This document shows positions 1 through 11,639 of a stretch of 64,000 nucleotides of DNA, piece by piece; position 1 is the first letter of the stretch, and each line of letters starts with the position of its first letter. This DNA comes from Armigeres subalbatus (lineage: Eukaryota; Arthropoda; Insecta; Diptera; Culicidae): the NCBI RefSeq assembly GCF_024139115.2, contig NW_026942913.1:962732-1026731 (forward strand), given 5' to 3'. A model generated the notes under the pieces. The model made no database searches and was not told the DNA's origin. It saw nothing but the letters and a program-made list of their open reading frames with translations. Made by a program: the position numbers and the translations under genes.

Positions 1-868
1 TTTTTGGTTCTGCAGAATTATCCATATCGCGATTTTTTTTATGCAAAATCTCATCATTTGTTGTAAATGAAATATAGATATTGTCACAAATTTGTAATTA
101 AAATTTTGAATAGAATTATATAAACTTTTTGAAATGGCAGCAAAGCTTATTGTTTGATTACTTTTAGATATTTTACATGTTTACTCATGATAATTATTAA
201 AATTCATATTTATTTGCGTCCACCAATGCATTATCAGAAGCAGGACCTTTCAAGACTGAATTTGCTATTCAACTTGTGAACATATTTAAATCAAAAACTC
301 ATCTCTTATTGCAAAATTTTTGGAATGAATTAGACTTCTTGCAAAGGTGCAATAGCGTTTGTTTTTTACGTTAAAAAATGCATAATTTTTTAACATCTCC
401 TCGCAATTATTCAAACCATTCGAGAATTTGATATGATGATGATGATGATGGTCCCGCCACATATCCCTATAAAGGTTTGAGCTAAACGATTTATCTTTAA
501 GATAATTAATTGAATTTCATATAATAAAAATTTCATCAGATTTGAAAAAAAAACCAAAACGAGCTGATTACCATTACAGATATGAATTAAATGCATAACA
601 TTCCATTATTATCCAGCAAAAAAAATAAGAAAAAAACGGTTGTGTTCATCTACTGATTCTTATAAGCATCGTTGGTGATACTCCGAGTTTATACTACTAT
701 TGTACTAGACCAACATTTGAAAAAGGCGTAACAGCTAAAATTTATTCTTTCCGATTCCTCGTCTACATACAAAGCTATATCCATAGACAAAAAACTGAAG
801 AGAATAAATGTTAGCGGAAAACGGATTTCCGCATGTTTAAATGTTAATTTAGAAATATTTCTTGTGGA
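1..868. other. AT-rich intergenic DNA, no gene seen
   Basis: No reading frame here looks like a gene: short open frames are AT-rich and rich in Phe, Ile and Lys. A short (GAT)n run lies near 432-452. I see no inverted repeat with clear ends. Confidence 0.5.
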
Positions 869-869
869 A

Positions 870-1160
870 ATTGTATGTGAAGATTCCATAGAATTTTTTG
901 TGGTAATACCGAAAAATTTCTAATGAAAATTTCAACAATTTTCCAGGAATTCCATCAAGAATTCATCCAGATATTCCTCCAAAATGAGGAATTCCTGGGA
1001 TAAGTTACTGTGGAGCTTCTAGAGGAATTTTGAAAAAATGAAGGAGGAAGTCTGAATGAATTCTCGAAGTAAGCCTGAATGAATTCGAGAATTTTTGGAG
1101 AAACTTCGAAGGAATCCCTGGTCTTCTGCAGGCATTTTCGGAGGAGAGAAACTCCCGCAG
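870..1160. repeat. Degenerate GGAATTCC-type tandem repeat, block 1
   Basis: The stretch repeats variants of 'GGAATTCCTGGA' roughly every 12-24 bases with heavy decay. The open frame running through it on the minus strand is a by-product of the repeat. A second block of the same kind lies at 1610-2095. Confidence 0.6.
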
Positions 1161-1342
1161 CATGTTTCGAAGAAATTCCTGGATCAGCAGCAGCAGCAGT
1201 TCTTAAACAGTGAACATCATTAAAACGCCTTGGTATTCGAAAAATTAACCCCATAATATGGGAGGCTCTTGAGACTATGAAAGCAACATGTTCATGAAAT
1301 GTTAGCTTATTAGTGTCTAACTATACTAGTCGAAGTCGTTCA

Positions 1343-1449
1343 AATTTCGCAACCCCGATTTTGTGTTTGATTTTGTCAAAAGCCGATGAGAAGTCAGCAT
1401 ATATTAAATCGACTTGTTGTCCTTTCTTAAGCGCTTGCATAATAATCGA
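1343..1449 (-). pseudogene. Jockey-like non-LTR reverse transcriptase fragment
   Basis: Read on the minus strand, this gives a short peptide containing QVDLIYADFSSAFDKIKHK. That matches the RT motif A region (xDFSxAFD) of Jockey/CR1-type non-LTR retrotransposons. About 35 codons are visible, ending at a stop after RLRLV, with no flanking RT motifs in frame. It is a truncated scrap between two blocks of GGAATTCC repeat. The motif is seen directly; assignment to Jockey rather than CR1 is inference. Confidence 0.6.
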
Positions 1450-1609
1450 AGAGTAGGTAATCGAGTTAGTTTTTAACCTCTTACTTATTACCTTTCTTGA
1501 ACACAGGGAAATGTATGATTTTTTTCAATATTCCAAGAAAATTACTGAACGTAATGATAAAATAAATAGAATTGACAAAAATAAGATAACGACAAACTTG
1601 TAGCGCTCT

Positions 1610-2095
1610 TTTTGAGAATAGAATATCTGGAGGAAATATTCCTAGAAGAATACCAGACGAAATTCCTGGAGGATTGTTCAGAGGATGCCCTGAGATGAAA
1701 TCCTGGAGGAATTCCCTAATGTAAACCTGGAGGCATTCTCAGAGAACTACCTAAAAGTATTCCACTATTCCAAGAGGAATTTACAAAGGAATTCCAGAAT
1801 GAAATCATGGGAGAATTCCATAATGGAACTCCTGGAGGAATTTTCGGAGAAAAATATGAAAGAATTCGGAGATATTTTCGAGGAAATGCCTGAGGATTTT
1901 CTGGGAGAAATCGAAGAGACTTGGAAGAATTCCTGGAGAAATATATCTAGAACATATCTCCCGGTGGAATTCCAGGTGGAACTACTTAAGAACTTTCTAG
2001 TTCTGGAGTATAATCAAAGAGTTTTCTTCATAAATTTCTGAAGGAATTCTCGAATACATTCCTGAAAGATTTTACGGAGATATTTCTAGAAAAAC
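1610..2095. repeat. Degenerate GGAATTCC-type tandem repeat, block 2
   Basis: Repeating variants of 'CTGGAGGAATTCC' make up almost the whole stretch. The 80-codon Glu-rich frame at 1799-2041 is built entirely from the repeat and is not taken as a gene. Confidence 0.7.
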
Positions 2096-2139
2096 AGCAG
2101 TAAAATTTTTGGAAAAAAATCTTGGCCGGCTGTTATTGC

Positions 2140-2305
2140 CTGATTTACAAAATTGCACGCGGCGAACCCTTCATGAAAGGTACCGCCGCGCTTTCTACCC
2201 TGTTTACTTGATTCTTATGGGTGAATAGCATTGCAGTGTATCGTTTGGCGCGGCCGTACCTTTCGACAGTCATTCGCCGCGTGAAGTTTTGTGCAAGTAC
2301 CCATT
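2140..2305. repeat. Imperfect foldback element, GC-rich arms
   Basis: The left arm (GCACGCGGCGAACCC, then AAGGTACCGCCGCGC) is the approximate reverse complement of the right arm (GGCGCGGCCGTACCTTTCG, then TCGCCGCGTGAAG). The island is GC-rich in AT-rich DNA. Overlapping minus-strand frames through it do not look coding. Confidence 0.5.
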
Positions 2306-3286
2306 TGGGAACATTAAAAACGCCGCGCAGTGTATCATATCCAGAAAATCTGACAATACATATACGCATAATAAGATAAAAGATAACATTCTTTTTACTT
2401 TTACGAACCAACTATCAAAGAACCAATGAAATATAATTCTATAAAACACCACCAACACCAACCAACCAAGCTCACAACCCTTGTCTGTGGATTGGAACCT
2501 AGCCTTGCATAAGAGGAAAAATACCAAAAACTTACATGCAGACTACTTGAGGCATAACATGCTTAGGTATTTCAATACCAAAGGAATAATAATTTGTCTT
2601 GCATTTGGTATTGAGCATCCATCCCAAGATGAATATGTACTAGGTTTCCCAATCTACCAGATTTATGGGAGAGAAAAAGGTGGGGGTGAAAAATTCATTT
2701 TCAGCGCAAAACGTAAACAAACTCGCTAGCTCCCTATACTAAAATCCAAGATGGCTGAATCGATAATTTGGCAGATTGGAACACCTAGCAGTGTATTCAT
2801 CTTGATCCATCCAGCCTGCGCTCTGGTTCATGTTCATATTAACAAGTGCACGTTCGAGCCCGAAGCGAATGTTCATTCGAGTGCGGCAGCATGGATAAAC
2901 TTTTGCGCGGGGCCGCACCTTGAACTGTGCAATTACTACCCAGCAAACACAAGACCGTATTGTGTCGCCAGCACTAAATTGTATTCCGACTTCCGACGTT
3001 TTACTTCCGAACTTACTTCCGACATCATGAACGTCAGAACAAAATTTGAAATTGCTACCAACACATTGTCGGAAGAGCGTTTGGAAGTGTGGAAATAGAC
3101 TTCCGAACTTCAATTTGGTGCCAGCGACGTTGTCAGCGACAAAAAAAGCTCGATTTTGTGACAGATAACACCGTGCAGTGCTGCATATTTATTTTATTTT
3201 TCCATGTGAATCTCGTCGGAAGTGGGCCTTGCTGCCAGCTCACCAGCGTCATATAAACAGTTTTGGTCTAAATGCACAATATATTA
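2306..3286. other. Intergenic, no convincing gene
   Basis: Overlapping frames on both strands at 2739-3113 are mirror shadows with no recognisable motif. Around 2985-3125 the words CTTCCGAC and CTTCCGAACTT recur and end in TTGGTGCCAGCGACG. This resembles the CTTCCGAA/TTGGTGCTACGCCGAC end of the element at 40797-41433, so a decayed relative is possible. Confidence 0.35.
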
Positions 3287-3390
3287 TAGCGAATAAGTGT
3301 ACAAAGTGGAGGCCATATACGTACACTTTACAAGCAGTCAAATGGAGGCATGCGCCTATATCGCCTCCACCTTGTATACTTATTCGCTAT
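3287..3390. mobile_element. Short MITE, ~104 bp
   Basis: The ends are inverted copies: TAGCGAATAAGTGTACAAAG on the left, with the reverse complement of a close variant on the right (CTTGTATACTTATTCGCTA). GTGGAGG/CCTCCAC continues the match inward. Flanking TA is consistent with a TA target. Confidence 0.7.
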
Positions 3391-3540
3391 TATTGTTTTT
3401 TGGTGGGGCACCACTAAGCGCAAGAACAATAGCCTTCGAGAACAATAGTGTGATTGCATTGCTTGGTGCCCCATCTCTGTCTCCGCCAGTGGTGTGAACG
3501 CCTTTGCGTGTTATCAAAAAAAAAAACGAAAATAAAGCTT

Positions 3541-4047
3541 TAGGGTAACGGTACCAATAGTGGAGGTATTAGTAGATCCACAAAAGAAAATATTTTTTAA
3601 AAATTGATAATTATGGGAAATTTATTGCTTTATTATCTTATTCAATAGATATACTAATAAATTTGCTAACAAAAATGAGATAGATGTCATTTAACATTAA
3701 CAATTACCAAATATTGCTTGCACCACTATGGGTACACTGTTCCTTTAGTGGCGGTAACAATTAATTTTGGTTCCTATAGTGGTGCTATCCATTGGTTTCT
3801 TATGAGACTCGCCACTATTGGTACAGTTGCACCACTATAGGTGGAAGGGTGTCAATTTTGTTAAGGAAAATCATTGTTTTCAATAGTTTTTCAAGCGAAA
3901 TATTAAGGTAAGTTGCATTTAAAAGGATATTTAAAGCACGACGCATCAACTGAAACCATCGTAAAGTGTATAAATATGATAAATCTCATTAAAACCCCAC
4001 TACCTCCACTATTGGTGCTACCTCCACTAAGGGTACGGTTACCCTAT
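3541..4047. mobile_element. TIR element with repeated 'CCACTATTGGTAC' word
   Basis: It starts TAGGGTAACGGTACC and ends GGTACGGTTACCCTA, which are inverted copies. Variants of CCACTATTGGTAC or its complement occur at both ends and repeatedly inside (around 3720-3735, 3770-3790, 3810-3845 and 4005-4035). No coding capacity. It is separated by only a few bases from the next element. Confidence 0.75.
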
Positions 4048-4051
4048 TTAT

Positions 4052-4703
4052 TTTTGCCTTTCTCGTATACAAAGTATACGTAAAATCTATAGGATCACTC
4101 CAATAGAAGGCTCAGAGACCCATAGTGTTATATTCCAATCGACTCAGCTCGACGATTTGAGGTGATGCGATGATGTGCACAAAAATGTAAGACACACTTT
4201 TTGGTACTTAGCATTATCCGATTTGCTTGCTACAAGTATTGAAAATTGACTCGATCAACCATTGGGCCCCACTTGGAAAAAAATCAAAATCGAAAAAAAA
4301 ACTCCAAAAACCGCTGCAATGTTCTCAAATGAACGCAAATAGATATCAATTGAAGGAAGAAGAAAGGCATCACCAACCCTAGGAGGATTAATCTGGGTTT
4401 CTGAAGTTAACATTAATTTGTTTAAGTGAGATGAAAAATGGAACATAATTGTTTTCTTAACACTATAAAATATTCAAAATATTATGAACTCGATTTGGTA
4501 CACCAAGTGAAATCGTTAGTCATACTCCGAATGTTTTATTCATTAATTCGTTAATCTTAATCTTTATTCATTGTCAAAAATGTAATAATCATTAATCATA
4601 ATCTTTAATCATAGAGTTGAATAATTTAATCATAACCAATTCAATCATTCATTAGGAGCACTATGGCTTTTACGTATACTTATTTTACGAGAAAGGCAAA
4701 AAT
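4052..4703. mobile_element. TIR element, GCCTTTCTCGTATAC ends
   Basis: The left end TTTTTGCCTTTCTCGTATAC and right end (TTTTACGAGAAAGGCAAAAAT) are inverted copies, and ATACGTAAAA/TTTTACGTAT continues inward. The interior holds a degenerate 'TTAATCATAATC' run (about 4545-4650) and no transposase. A related sequence lies at 56845-57195. Confidence 0.7.
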
Positions 4704-5215
4704 GAGGATAAAAGGTAAAAGAAATATAAAAAATATATTTTCTATTAAGATTTCATGAGCAAATAAATCGTAGAAGTTTTAAATCCTTGAGTATGCAGGT
4801 ATGCACTGAATTTGATAAATCGCCCCAATAACATTGAACTGCAATGAGTTTGCACAAGCGTACTGCAGATAAGAAAACGATTTCAGGGCCAACGTCGATC
4901 ATTTAAATTACTTATCTCTACTTGCGTAATGTTAAGAATATGTTGGAATTTTGAACATCCGATGGGTCCAATTGGTGACGTGCCGCTTCCAATGTGGCAT
5001 CGGATGACATGTTATCACACAATTAAACTCTCCAATGAAAACCACCATGGACAGGATTAATTTTAGGCGATTGGGTCTTTTCCGATAATTGATAAACGAG
5101 TTTGGACAAATTACCCACCATGGGTTTACAAGTTACAAGAAATGTCATATTATGAGTATGATAACGGCGTGCTTGGTGGTCTATCGAGCGGAACCGATTG
5201 TATTCTAATAAAGTA

Positions 5216-5414
5216 TAGGGAGACGGCAGGTATTTTCGTCTGTTCGTCATAGTCTCGAAAACCAATAAAAAAGACGCTTTTTTGTAAAACTCATGCGTAC
5301 CAAATCGTAAGCTCAGGAGAAACGTTCTGCTATAGTGGATTTCTAGCAAATGTACGTTGCTTTCATTGGTTTTAGCCCCTATGACGATGGACGGAAATAC
5401 CTGCCGTGTCCCTA
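5216..5414. mobile_element. 199-bp MITE, copy 1 of 2
   Basis: It begins TAGGGAGACGGCAGGTATTT and ends with the inverted copy GGAAATACCTGCCGTGTCCCTA. The interior is nearly the same as 8752-8950. The target is probably TA. The 137-codon frame across it is not a gene. Confidence 0.85.
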
Positions 5415-5479
5415 CGTTCCATGAAATTGAATTCATTCAACCTTAATATAGTTTTCAACTTTCCTTGTAGAGATGAGCC

Positions 5480-5968
5480 AACCGAGGGCTGCATATCTCT
5501 CTTATAAAGACACACACAAAACTTTCGTTTCACGACCGGAAAATCACCTTCGATGAATTTTTCACATTAGTTCGTCAGGAAGCCTTAAACAGCTGGCAAC
5601 AGAAATGGACAAATGGGGAGTTGAGAAGATGGCTGTATTCAATTCGCCGCAGGTGTCGAAGCGTCCATGGTTCAAAAAAAATGAATATGGGACGAGACTT
5701 CATTCGAACCATGTGTAGTCTAATGTCCAATCACTACACTTTAAATGCACATCTTTTCAGAGTGGGGCTCTCGGAAAGGAATTTCTGTGTTTGCGGCGAG
5801 GATTACCAGGACATTGATCATGTCGTGTGGACGTGTGAAGAGCATCGTGGCCCCAGATCTACGCTAACTGAACATTTCCGGGTCCGAAGACAACAAGAAA
5901 AAAGCCTACTAGAGAAGTGTTGTCGGGTATTGATCGCGAGTACATGTTCCTTGTCCACCAATTTATGA
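5480..5968 (+). pseudogene. 3' end of a non-LTR retrotransposon ORF2 (I/R1/Jockey-type tail)
   Basis: A single open frame runs to the TGA at 5966-5968. It contains SWQQKW, a block with RDFIRTMCSLMSNHY and a C-terminal CxC...H...C cluster (FCVCGEDYQDIDHVVWTC). This layout is typical of the tail after the RT/RNase H part of I-, R1- and Jockey-group retrotransposons. Everything upstream (EN, RT) is missing, so this is a 5'-truncated copy. About 120 bases of possible 3' UTR follow, with AATAAA-like sequence near 6070-6090. The exact clade is not settled by what is visible. Confidence 0.65.
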
Positions 5969-6381
5969 AAGTTGCTGATGTAATACTGTAACCATAGTCT
6001 GCCCATCTCCTTGTCTTAAGTACCCCATTATGAATCTCTTGTTGTGCATTTTCTGTCGTTAATCCCTTCCAAATAAACGATTAATAAAACTTTTGTTGAG
6101 GCCTCCTGGAATCCAAAACTCAATTCACTCGCATTTCCTAGGGCACATCACTCAATACCGAAGCAATGTCACCAAATTGAAAGACTAAAATAATGAATAT
6201 TTTCTCCAAAACACCGATGAAGTTGGAAGGGTATACATTTGTAGCCTCTTCCTTGATTATTGGTGCTCAATGCATATAAGAGCTATTAAACTTTGTAATT
6301 TAAATTCAAAAGTAACATGTCAGATATCTTTGAAAATCAAATAGAATAGCAATAGCAAGAATTAGCAACGAAAATGCTTTC

Positions 6382-6796
6382 ATTGGCAACCAGGCTTGTA
6401 AAATGTCATCTGCATTTCATTTGACTAATTTGTTCATAACTTTCTTTAGAAACCAAATTTAATCCATAATTTTAGATGTACTCATAACGCTTGAGTAGGG
6501 CTATATTTTTGTCCAAGGGTACATTGCTCTAAATATAACATCTGAGGCTGGAGAGTGAAAACTCTCCAAAATGTCACGTGTCATTTGACATAATGTCATT
6601 TGAATGACATTTTGCCTCCCACGCCTCAGATTACATATTTACAGCAATGTCTTGTTAGACAAAGTTGTAGGCACATTTAAGCGCTATAAGTTCGTCATAC
6701 ATCATGAATTGATAGCTACCTTCTGAGAAAGTTCTGGGAAAATTATACAAACGAATGCAAATGACATTTTACAACACTGTAATGGCAACCAGACAT
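6382..6796. mobile_element. Large palindromic MITE-like element
   Basis: The outer arms (GGCAACC..TTGTAAAATGTCAT on the left; ATGACATTTTACAA..GGCAACC on the right) are inverted copies. An inner pair around 6522-6650 (ACATTGCTCT..ATCTGAGGC / GCCTCAGAT..AGCAATGT) is also inverted. No coding capacity. 16740-16985 shares the theme of repeated GACATTT words. Confidence 0.6.
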
Positions 6797-6842
6797 TAAA
6801 GATGAATTCTGTTAATATATTAGTGCCATTTTCTGTTTGTTT

Positions 6843-7003
6843 GGGGTTCTATCACAAATTACTTAACGCTAAATTTGATGAATTTGGACCACCTCCCTAC
6901 CCCACGTTTTTGTATGAAAAGTTTAATTATTTTGTATGGACCGTAACGCTCGGCCTGACCCCCTCCCTCCCCCCCCAGAGTTGCGTAATTTGTGAAAGGC
7001 CCC
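6843..7003. mobile_element. GGGGCC-ended MITE (TTA/TAA type)
   Basis: The left end GGGGTTCTATCACAAATTAC and right end GTTGCGTAATTTGTGAAAGG followed by CCCC are inverted copies. TTA follows the right end. Ends, C-rich interior and size match the better-defined copies at 14101-14264 and 48596-48753. A weaker relative lies at 7256-7425. Confidence 0.6.
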
Positions 7004-7099
7004 TTATAATTATCACTGGACAAACTCACGCTCATCTGACTCAACTCAAATTGGGTCAATTTTCTGAAAGAGGAAAAACGGACGATCCAAAACCAGAGC

Positions 7100-7230
7100 G
7101 TATGTAATTAAGAGTGGCGACCCTGTCAGAATTATAACAAAATTCATCTGTCATTCCCATACAAAATCGTGTTCCAAACGAGCAGGAGACCTGTCAAATG
7201 AGGCACATGTCGCCACTCTTAATTACATAC
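7100..7230. mobile_element. 131-bp MITE, GTATGTAATTAAGAGTGGCG ends, copy 1
   Basis: The terminal inverted repeats of about 22 bp are perfect: GTATGTAATTAAGAGTGGCG at the left and its reverse complement at the right. The same element lies in the opposite orientation at 54106-54235. Confidence 0.85.
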
Positions 7231-7754
7231 ACTCTGTCCAAAACAATAGTACAAGTTTAGGTTCGTTCACCAATAACGCCACGTAATGCTAAATTTGGCG
7301 AATTTACCCTCCCGATCGTAACACTTTTTGTATGAAAGGTTTATTTTTTGTGTGAATCGTAATGCTCGGTCTGTCCCCTCCCTACCCTTACGGCATTACT
7401 TAATTTATGAATAGTTCTTTTAGTATTCGTGTGCTGTTTTCGGGGTTAACTATTATTTTTTCAAATATTTCAATTTCAACGCAAGAAATCTATTCAGAAG
7501 AAGCCTAAACATTGAATTGTGTGTTTGGAGCTGAGTTACGCAAATGGTCTGTACCAGTAAGCTAAATCTAAGATATCCCTTCAAACAGGTCACTCAAATT
7601 AATCGCATGATAAAATGCATGTGCAAAACTCGCATAGAAGTCATCGAGTGGGAAAATTTTTTATTCCAAATGCGCTTAATGCAAACAGCAGATAATGAAA
7701 CTGTTGAACCATTAATCTTCGTAATACATTTTATGTGCAATGGTTTTGTGGGGT

Positions 7755-7966
7755 ATACCCCGTTAGGCACAAGTACGTTAGGCATAAGGACGTTAGACAT
7801 ATGGACGTTAGGCATGATGTTCGTTAGGCATATAATGACCCAAAGAACAGCCCATGACATAAAGAAGGCAGAATTATGCCAATGTCTATTATGCCTAATG
7901 TACATTACGCCTAACGTCCGTCATGCCTGAAGTCCATTATACCTAACGTCCTTATGCCCAACGTCG
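7755..7966. mobile_element. Element with repeated CGTTAGGCATA word
   Basis: The left half has direct repeats of a ~15-base word (CGTTAGGCATAAGGA and variants, about five copies). The right half has the same word inverted (ATGCCTAACGTCC, about five copies). The whole forms a foldback with multiple word copies and no coding capacity. Confidence 0.7.
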
Positions 7967-8751
7967 CGGACCCGGTTTTGGGCCTGTTTTTACACATATG
8001 TAAGCCCGTTTCATGTGTTTATCCTGTTTTTGCAGAATATGTGGCAGATTTTTGAAGGCTAAACAATGTGGAATTATGTAAAAGTTTCGGCGCTCTCAAT
8101 TCAAAGAATCCGACATGAATTCGTCGAATTAGTTATTTGTTCCTTGTCGCAATATCCCTATGTCCTTTTTAGTTCAAATCTATGAACAAGGACCTGGTAT
8201 CTAGCGAAACGGACATAATGATTGGACAGCGTTGGAAATAAGCTACAATCGGGCGAAGGCTTATGTACAATTTTCTTCGAAGCACGTCAGAAGTTTTGAT
8301 CTGTTGGATGAAAACGAGAATGATTCGCGTCTATGACTACAACAGTGCTAAAACTTTCTGCATCTTTAACATCTATTGACTTTTTTTCAATCGTGTAATT
8401 ATCATTTATTTTTCTAGGTTTTGCCTACAGCAATACGAAAAAAAAAACATTAGCAAAAATAATGAAATTTCATCGATTCAATCTCAATAATTTGTATGTG
8501 CATCCCATTACCCTTTTAGGAAGTAATCCGTTTGCATATGAAATTCATAATGACTGGATCTACAAGATTTTATAAGCACCGCACATATTTTGTAAAAGCA
8601 AAACCAACTGATCAAAATTTGATTTCAAGACATATATAAGAAATATGCAGTTTTTTTCTGAGTGTAGTAAGCCCACTAACGATGGACCAACTTTAATCAA
8701 ATTTCACAATTGATTGAATGACACAGTCATATTTAACTTTGAATTTACAAA
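7967..8751. other. Intergenic, nothing recognised
   Basis: AT-rich sequence with no long frame, no inverted ends and no motif that I can name. Confidence 0.4.
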
Positions 8752-8950
8752 TAGGGACACGGCAGGTATTTTCGTCTGTTCGTCATAGTCTCGAAAACCA
8801 ATAAAAGAGACGCTTTTTTGTAAAACTCATACGTACCAAATCATAAGCTCAGGAGAAACGTTCTGCTATAGTGGAGTTCTAGCAAATGTACGTTGCTTTC
8901 GTGGGTTTTAGCCCCTACGACGATGGACGGAAATACCTGCCGTGTCCCTA
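8752..8950. mobile_element. 199-bp MITE, copy 2 of 2
   Basis: Same ends (TAGGGACACGGCAGG / CCTGCCGTGTCCCTA), same length and nearly the same interior as 5216-5414, in the same orientation. The two lie 3.3 kb apart. Confidence 0.85.
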
Positions 8951-9242
8951 ATTGCTTTTTTCAGTTTTGGTAAAAGTTATACACGAATATGGAGAAATGA
9001 TAACTATACCACAATATATTGCAATTACCATAAGATACGATAAGATACGTTTTAAATAACTGTACCAGTGATACCAATCACACCAACAAGAGCGTGTACT
9101 ATTTACAGCCATGGTGAATCACTTAATGCCAAGTTGAGCTAAGATGTTGAATTATTTGCCGAGTGGAATAACTAACAACATAGGCGGATTTCTTCGGCAG
9201 CACAGTGGTAAAAACCACGCAGAAGGTATTCTGGTTTCGAAT

Positions 9243-9478
9243 CGACAAACAATTTTATTCACTCAATCGATTCTTTACTTTATTTTTAAGTTTAACTTTT
9301 CCAAAGAACCCATATTTTTTTATGCCTCTAAGTATTTTCAAAATTTAAAACAAAAAATCAAAAACGTGACTGTTTCGCTTTTGTTTTCGATTTTTAAAAT
9401 AGTTAGAGGCTTAAAAAATATGGGCTCTTCGGTAGAGTTGACCTTAAATAAGCCAAAGAATCGACTGAAACAATAAAA
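9243..9478. mobile_element. Degenerate foldback element
   Basis: The arms are imperfect inverted copies: AATCGATTCTTTACTTTATT and CCAAAGAACCCATATTTTT on the left; AAAATATGGGCTCTTCGG and AAAGAATCGACTG on the right, meeting around 9380. The 110-codon frame crossing it is a by-product. Confidence 0.5.
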
Positions 9479-9807
9479 AGAGATACAGTTTTTAAAGGGA
9501 AAAGTCAATTCGAATTGGAATTACGAAAATATTTTTGCAAAAATATAAGATCAAAAGTAAATTAATTGCGGTAACAAAATAAAGTTTGGCAGTGAAATAA
9601 TATAAGTAATAAGTTGACTTGGTTCATATAAAACCCAGCATCCCAAAACATATCTAGTTTGATACATTTACATAAGTTTTCTTCTAATGATAAACAGCTC
9701 ATGGCACGTTACTACTCATTACGAACCGGTCATCATACTATAGAAGTGTTATGAACGTAACGAGTATACTAAAGTATAAATGCGCAAAAACGGCTCAATA
9801 TAATTAC

Positions 9808-9939
9808 CTCACTTGTGCTACCATCGCAGTCTTTATGCTTGCTGCAGCGTGATTTAACCACCTGGCCGTTCTCGTAGTTAACGTTGCTTAAAATCACGTT
9901 GTTATTAGCATTGGGTACTTTTCTGCGTTTGACAAACAT
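9808..9939 (-). CDS. Candidate first coding exon of an unrecognised host gene
   Basis: The minus-strand ATG at 9939-9937 opens a 44-codon frame beginning MFVKRRKVPNANNN. It ends at GAG followed by GTAATTA, an acceptable 5' splice site. The peptide is hydrophilic with a basic KRRK stretch and composition unlike the transposon frames around it. I do not recognise the protein and could not find a following exon to the left among the MITEs. It could be a chance frame or a transposon remnant. Confidence 0.25.
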
Positions 9940-11494
9940 GTCGGCTGTATTTACTCCTTTCACTCTTTTGTACTTGACTTCCGCGAATAGCAATTATTAT
10001 TTCATATGTCCGAATGTCTAAAAATTGCAAATCATGCTTTGCTTGACCTAAACTGAGTCAGGAACCCAAGATGGATTGTATGCATATACAACACAGAAGT
10101 GCGGGGTTAAAACTCTCACTCTTATCACACTGGTTGTCGGTGTCTTCGACGATTTTTGATGCGCAGCTTTTGAAAACAACAATAAAATAAACCGATGCGA
10201 TGTAACGATGAGCGGCAGATTTCAACAACGGCAGTTGAACTATCAAAAGTTCAACGACGTGTTAGCACTCCCAGGCGAACAAATGGAACGACGAACCGAC
10301 CAAACACTTAACACCCAATTATGGGAGGACAAACTTTCATAACGCACAAAGTAATGATTGGTGTTTTATGGTAAAGAGTTCCATATGAATATCGAAGATG
10401 AAAGCAATCAAAATCTCATTTAAAAATGATCAAATGATCAAGCCCTGCAGCAAACTGCACACAGTACACTACGCGCGGACAGAGTACACTTTCTCTAAAC
10501 GGTGTCTTTTCGACGACTAACTTCGATGGTGCTGTCGAGCGGAGCTTTTAATCGCGATGTCAGCTGCTCGATGGTAGCACTCGCCGCTCATTCATGGAGC
10601 AGCTTGAATCCATCATTTATGTGTCGGTCGATTATAAAGAATATACTCGAGGAATCTGCGATAATGATAAATGCATGACGATGTACTCTGCACACTTGTA
10701 CGACACGTAAACGGCAGTACCAACAAACTTTGAAAGTGTGTTCGGAAAACAGTAGATTCCAATAGGAAGACTATTTTGAATTCAATATTGGTACACGACT
10801 AACTGGGTTTTGTTGATTTAATTTTGATTGATTTTAACGCAGCTGCATGTTTAAGATCTCACACATGATTTGACGTGAATGTCAAATAACCTGGAAAAGC
10901 ATCTATGTTATGTTTTTCGCTCCCATAAGTGTAAGTTTTGTCGCCAAACTCCGATAGTGTCAGACAATGTCAATCCAATATCGTGTACTAGCATCGATTT
11001 AATCATTGGGCCATTATGTAACTCAAATGATTCTGAAGCTGGCTCTGAATTTAGTTCAGGTAGGTATAGAGAAATTTTTGAGCAAAAGTCCAAGAAGTAG
11101 CGGTATGCATATTTTAAAACGCCGAATACATTCTACCGGATTTATAGCACTTGTTCCTAAACTGAGAGTCGTGAACTGATAGTTAGTGAGTCACGAAATT
11201 TAGCGGCTATATCGATTTGCCATAATAAAACATGTCATATCACTTCGACAGTCATTTGGTATTATTACATACTTAAAAAGAGCAGCAGGCACTATGCTTT
11301 AGAGGACTTGGCGACCCTTCCTCCGGTCACTACGAATTGTAAAGCTTGCCTAGGATATGGTAAGGTTTTGAAAGTGGACTCTATTGAACTTCTATAAAAA
11401 GCTTCATGTGTCCACAAACAGGCCCTATCAAAGACACCATGTGCCGCAGGCCTAAGATGCTTATAAATTTAATCTTTTCGAACAACATAAGAGA
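9940..11494. other. Intergenic, no gene recognised
   Basis: Mostly unique-looking sequence with a somewhat higher GC patch at 10440-10630. It could be the 5' flank of the candidate exon at 9808-9939, but no clear core promoter is visible. Short frames at 10879-11100 mirror each other on the two strands and are not taken as genes. Confidence 0.3.
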
Positions 11495-11569
11495 TAGGGG
11501 AAAGTGGGGCAAGATGACCACCCTAAGCGGTGATCTTTGTAGAATAGTCTTGCCCCATTTTCCTCTAAT
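11495..11569. mobile_element. Tiny foldback, GGGGCAAG word
   Basis: AGGGGAAAGTGGGGCAAGA on the left is answered by the inverted TCTTGCCCCATTTTCCTCT on the right, within 75 bp. The end type matches the larger GGGG-word elements elsewhere in the window. Confidence 0.65.
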
Positions 11570-11639
11570 ACGAATCGATATAATAAACATGGAACTTTGC
11601 AAGACAGGCAACTTTCACGCCACGACAGGAAATTTGCTG

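Noticed and set aside
1799..2041. 80-codon Glu-rich frame
   Set aside because: Encoded entirely by the degenerate GGAATTCC tandem repeat.
2739..3113. 124- and 115-codon mirror frames
   Set aside because: They are complementary frames over the same DNA with no recognisable motif in either.
5023..5436. 137-codon minus-strand frame
   Set aside because: Half of it is the 199-bp MITE at 5216-5414, and the same peptide-like sequence is not open in the second MITE copy.
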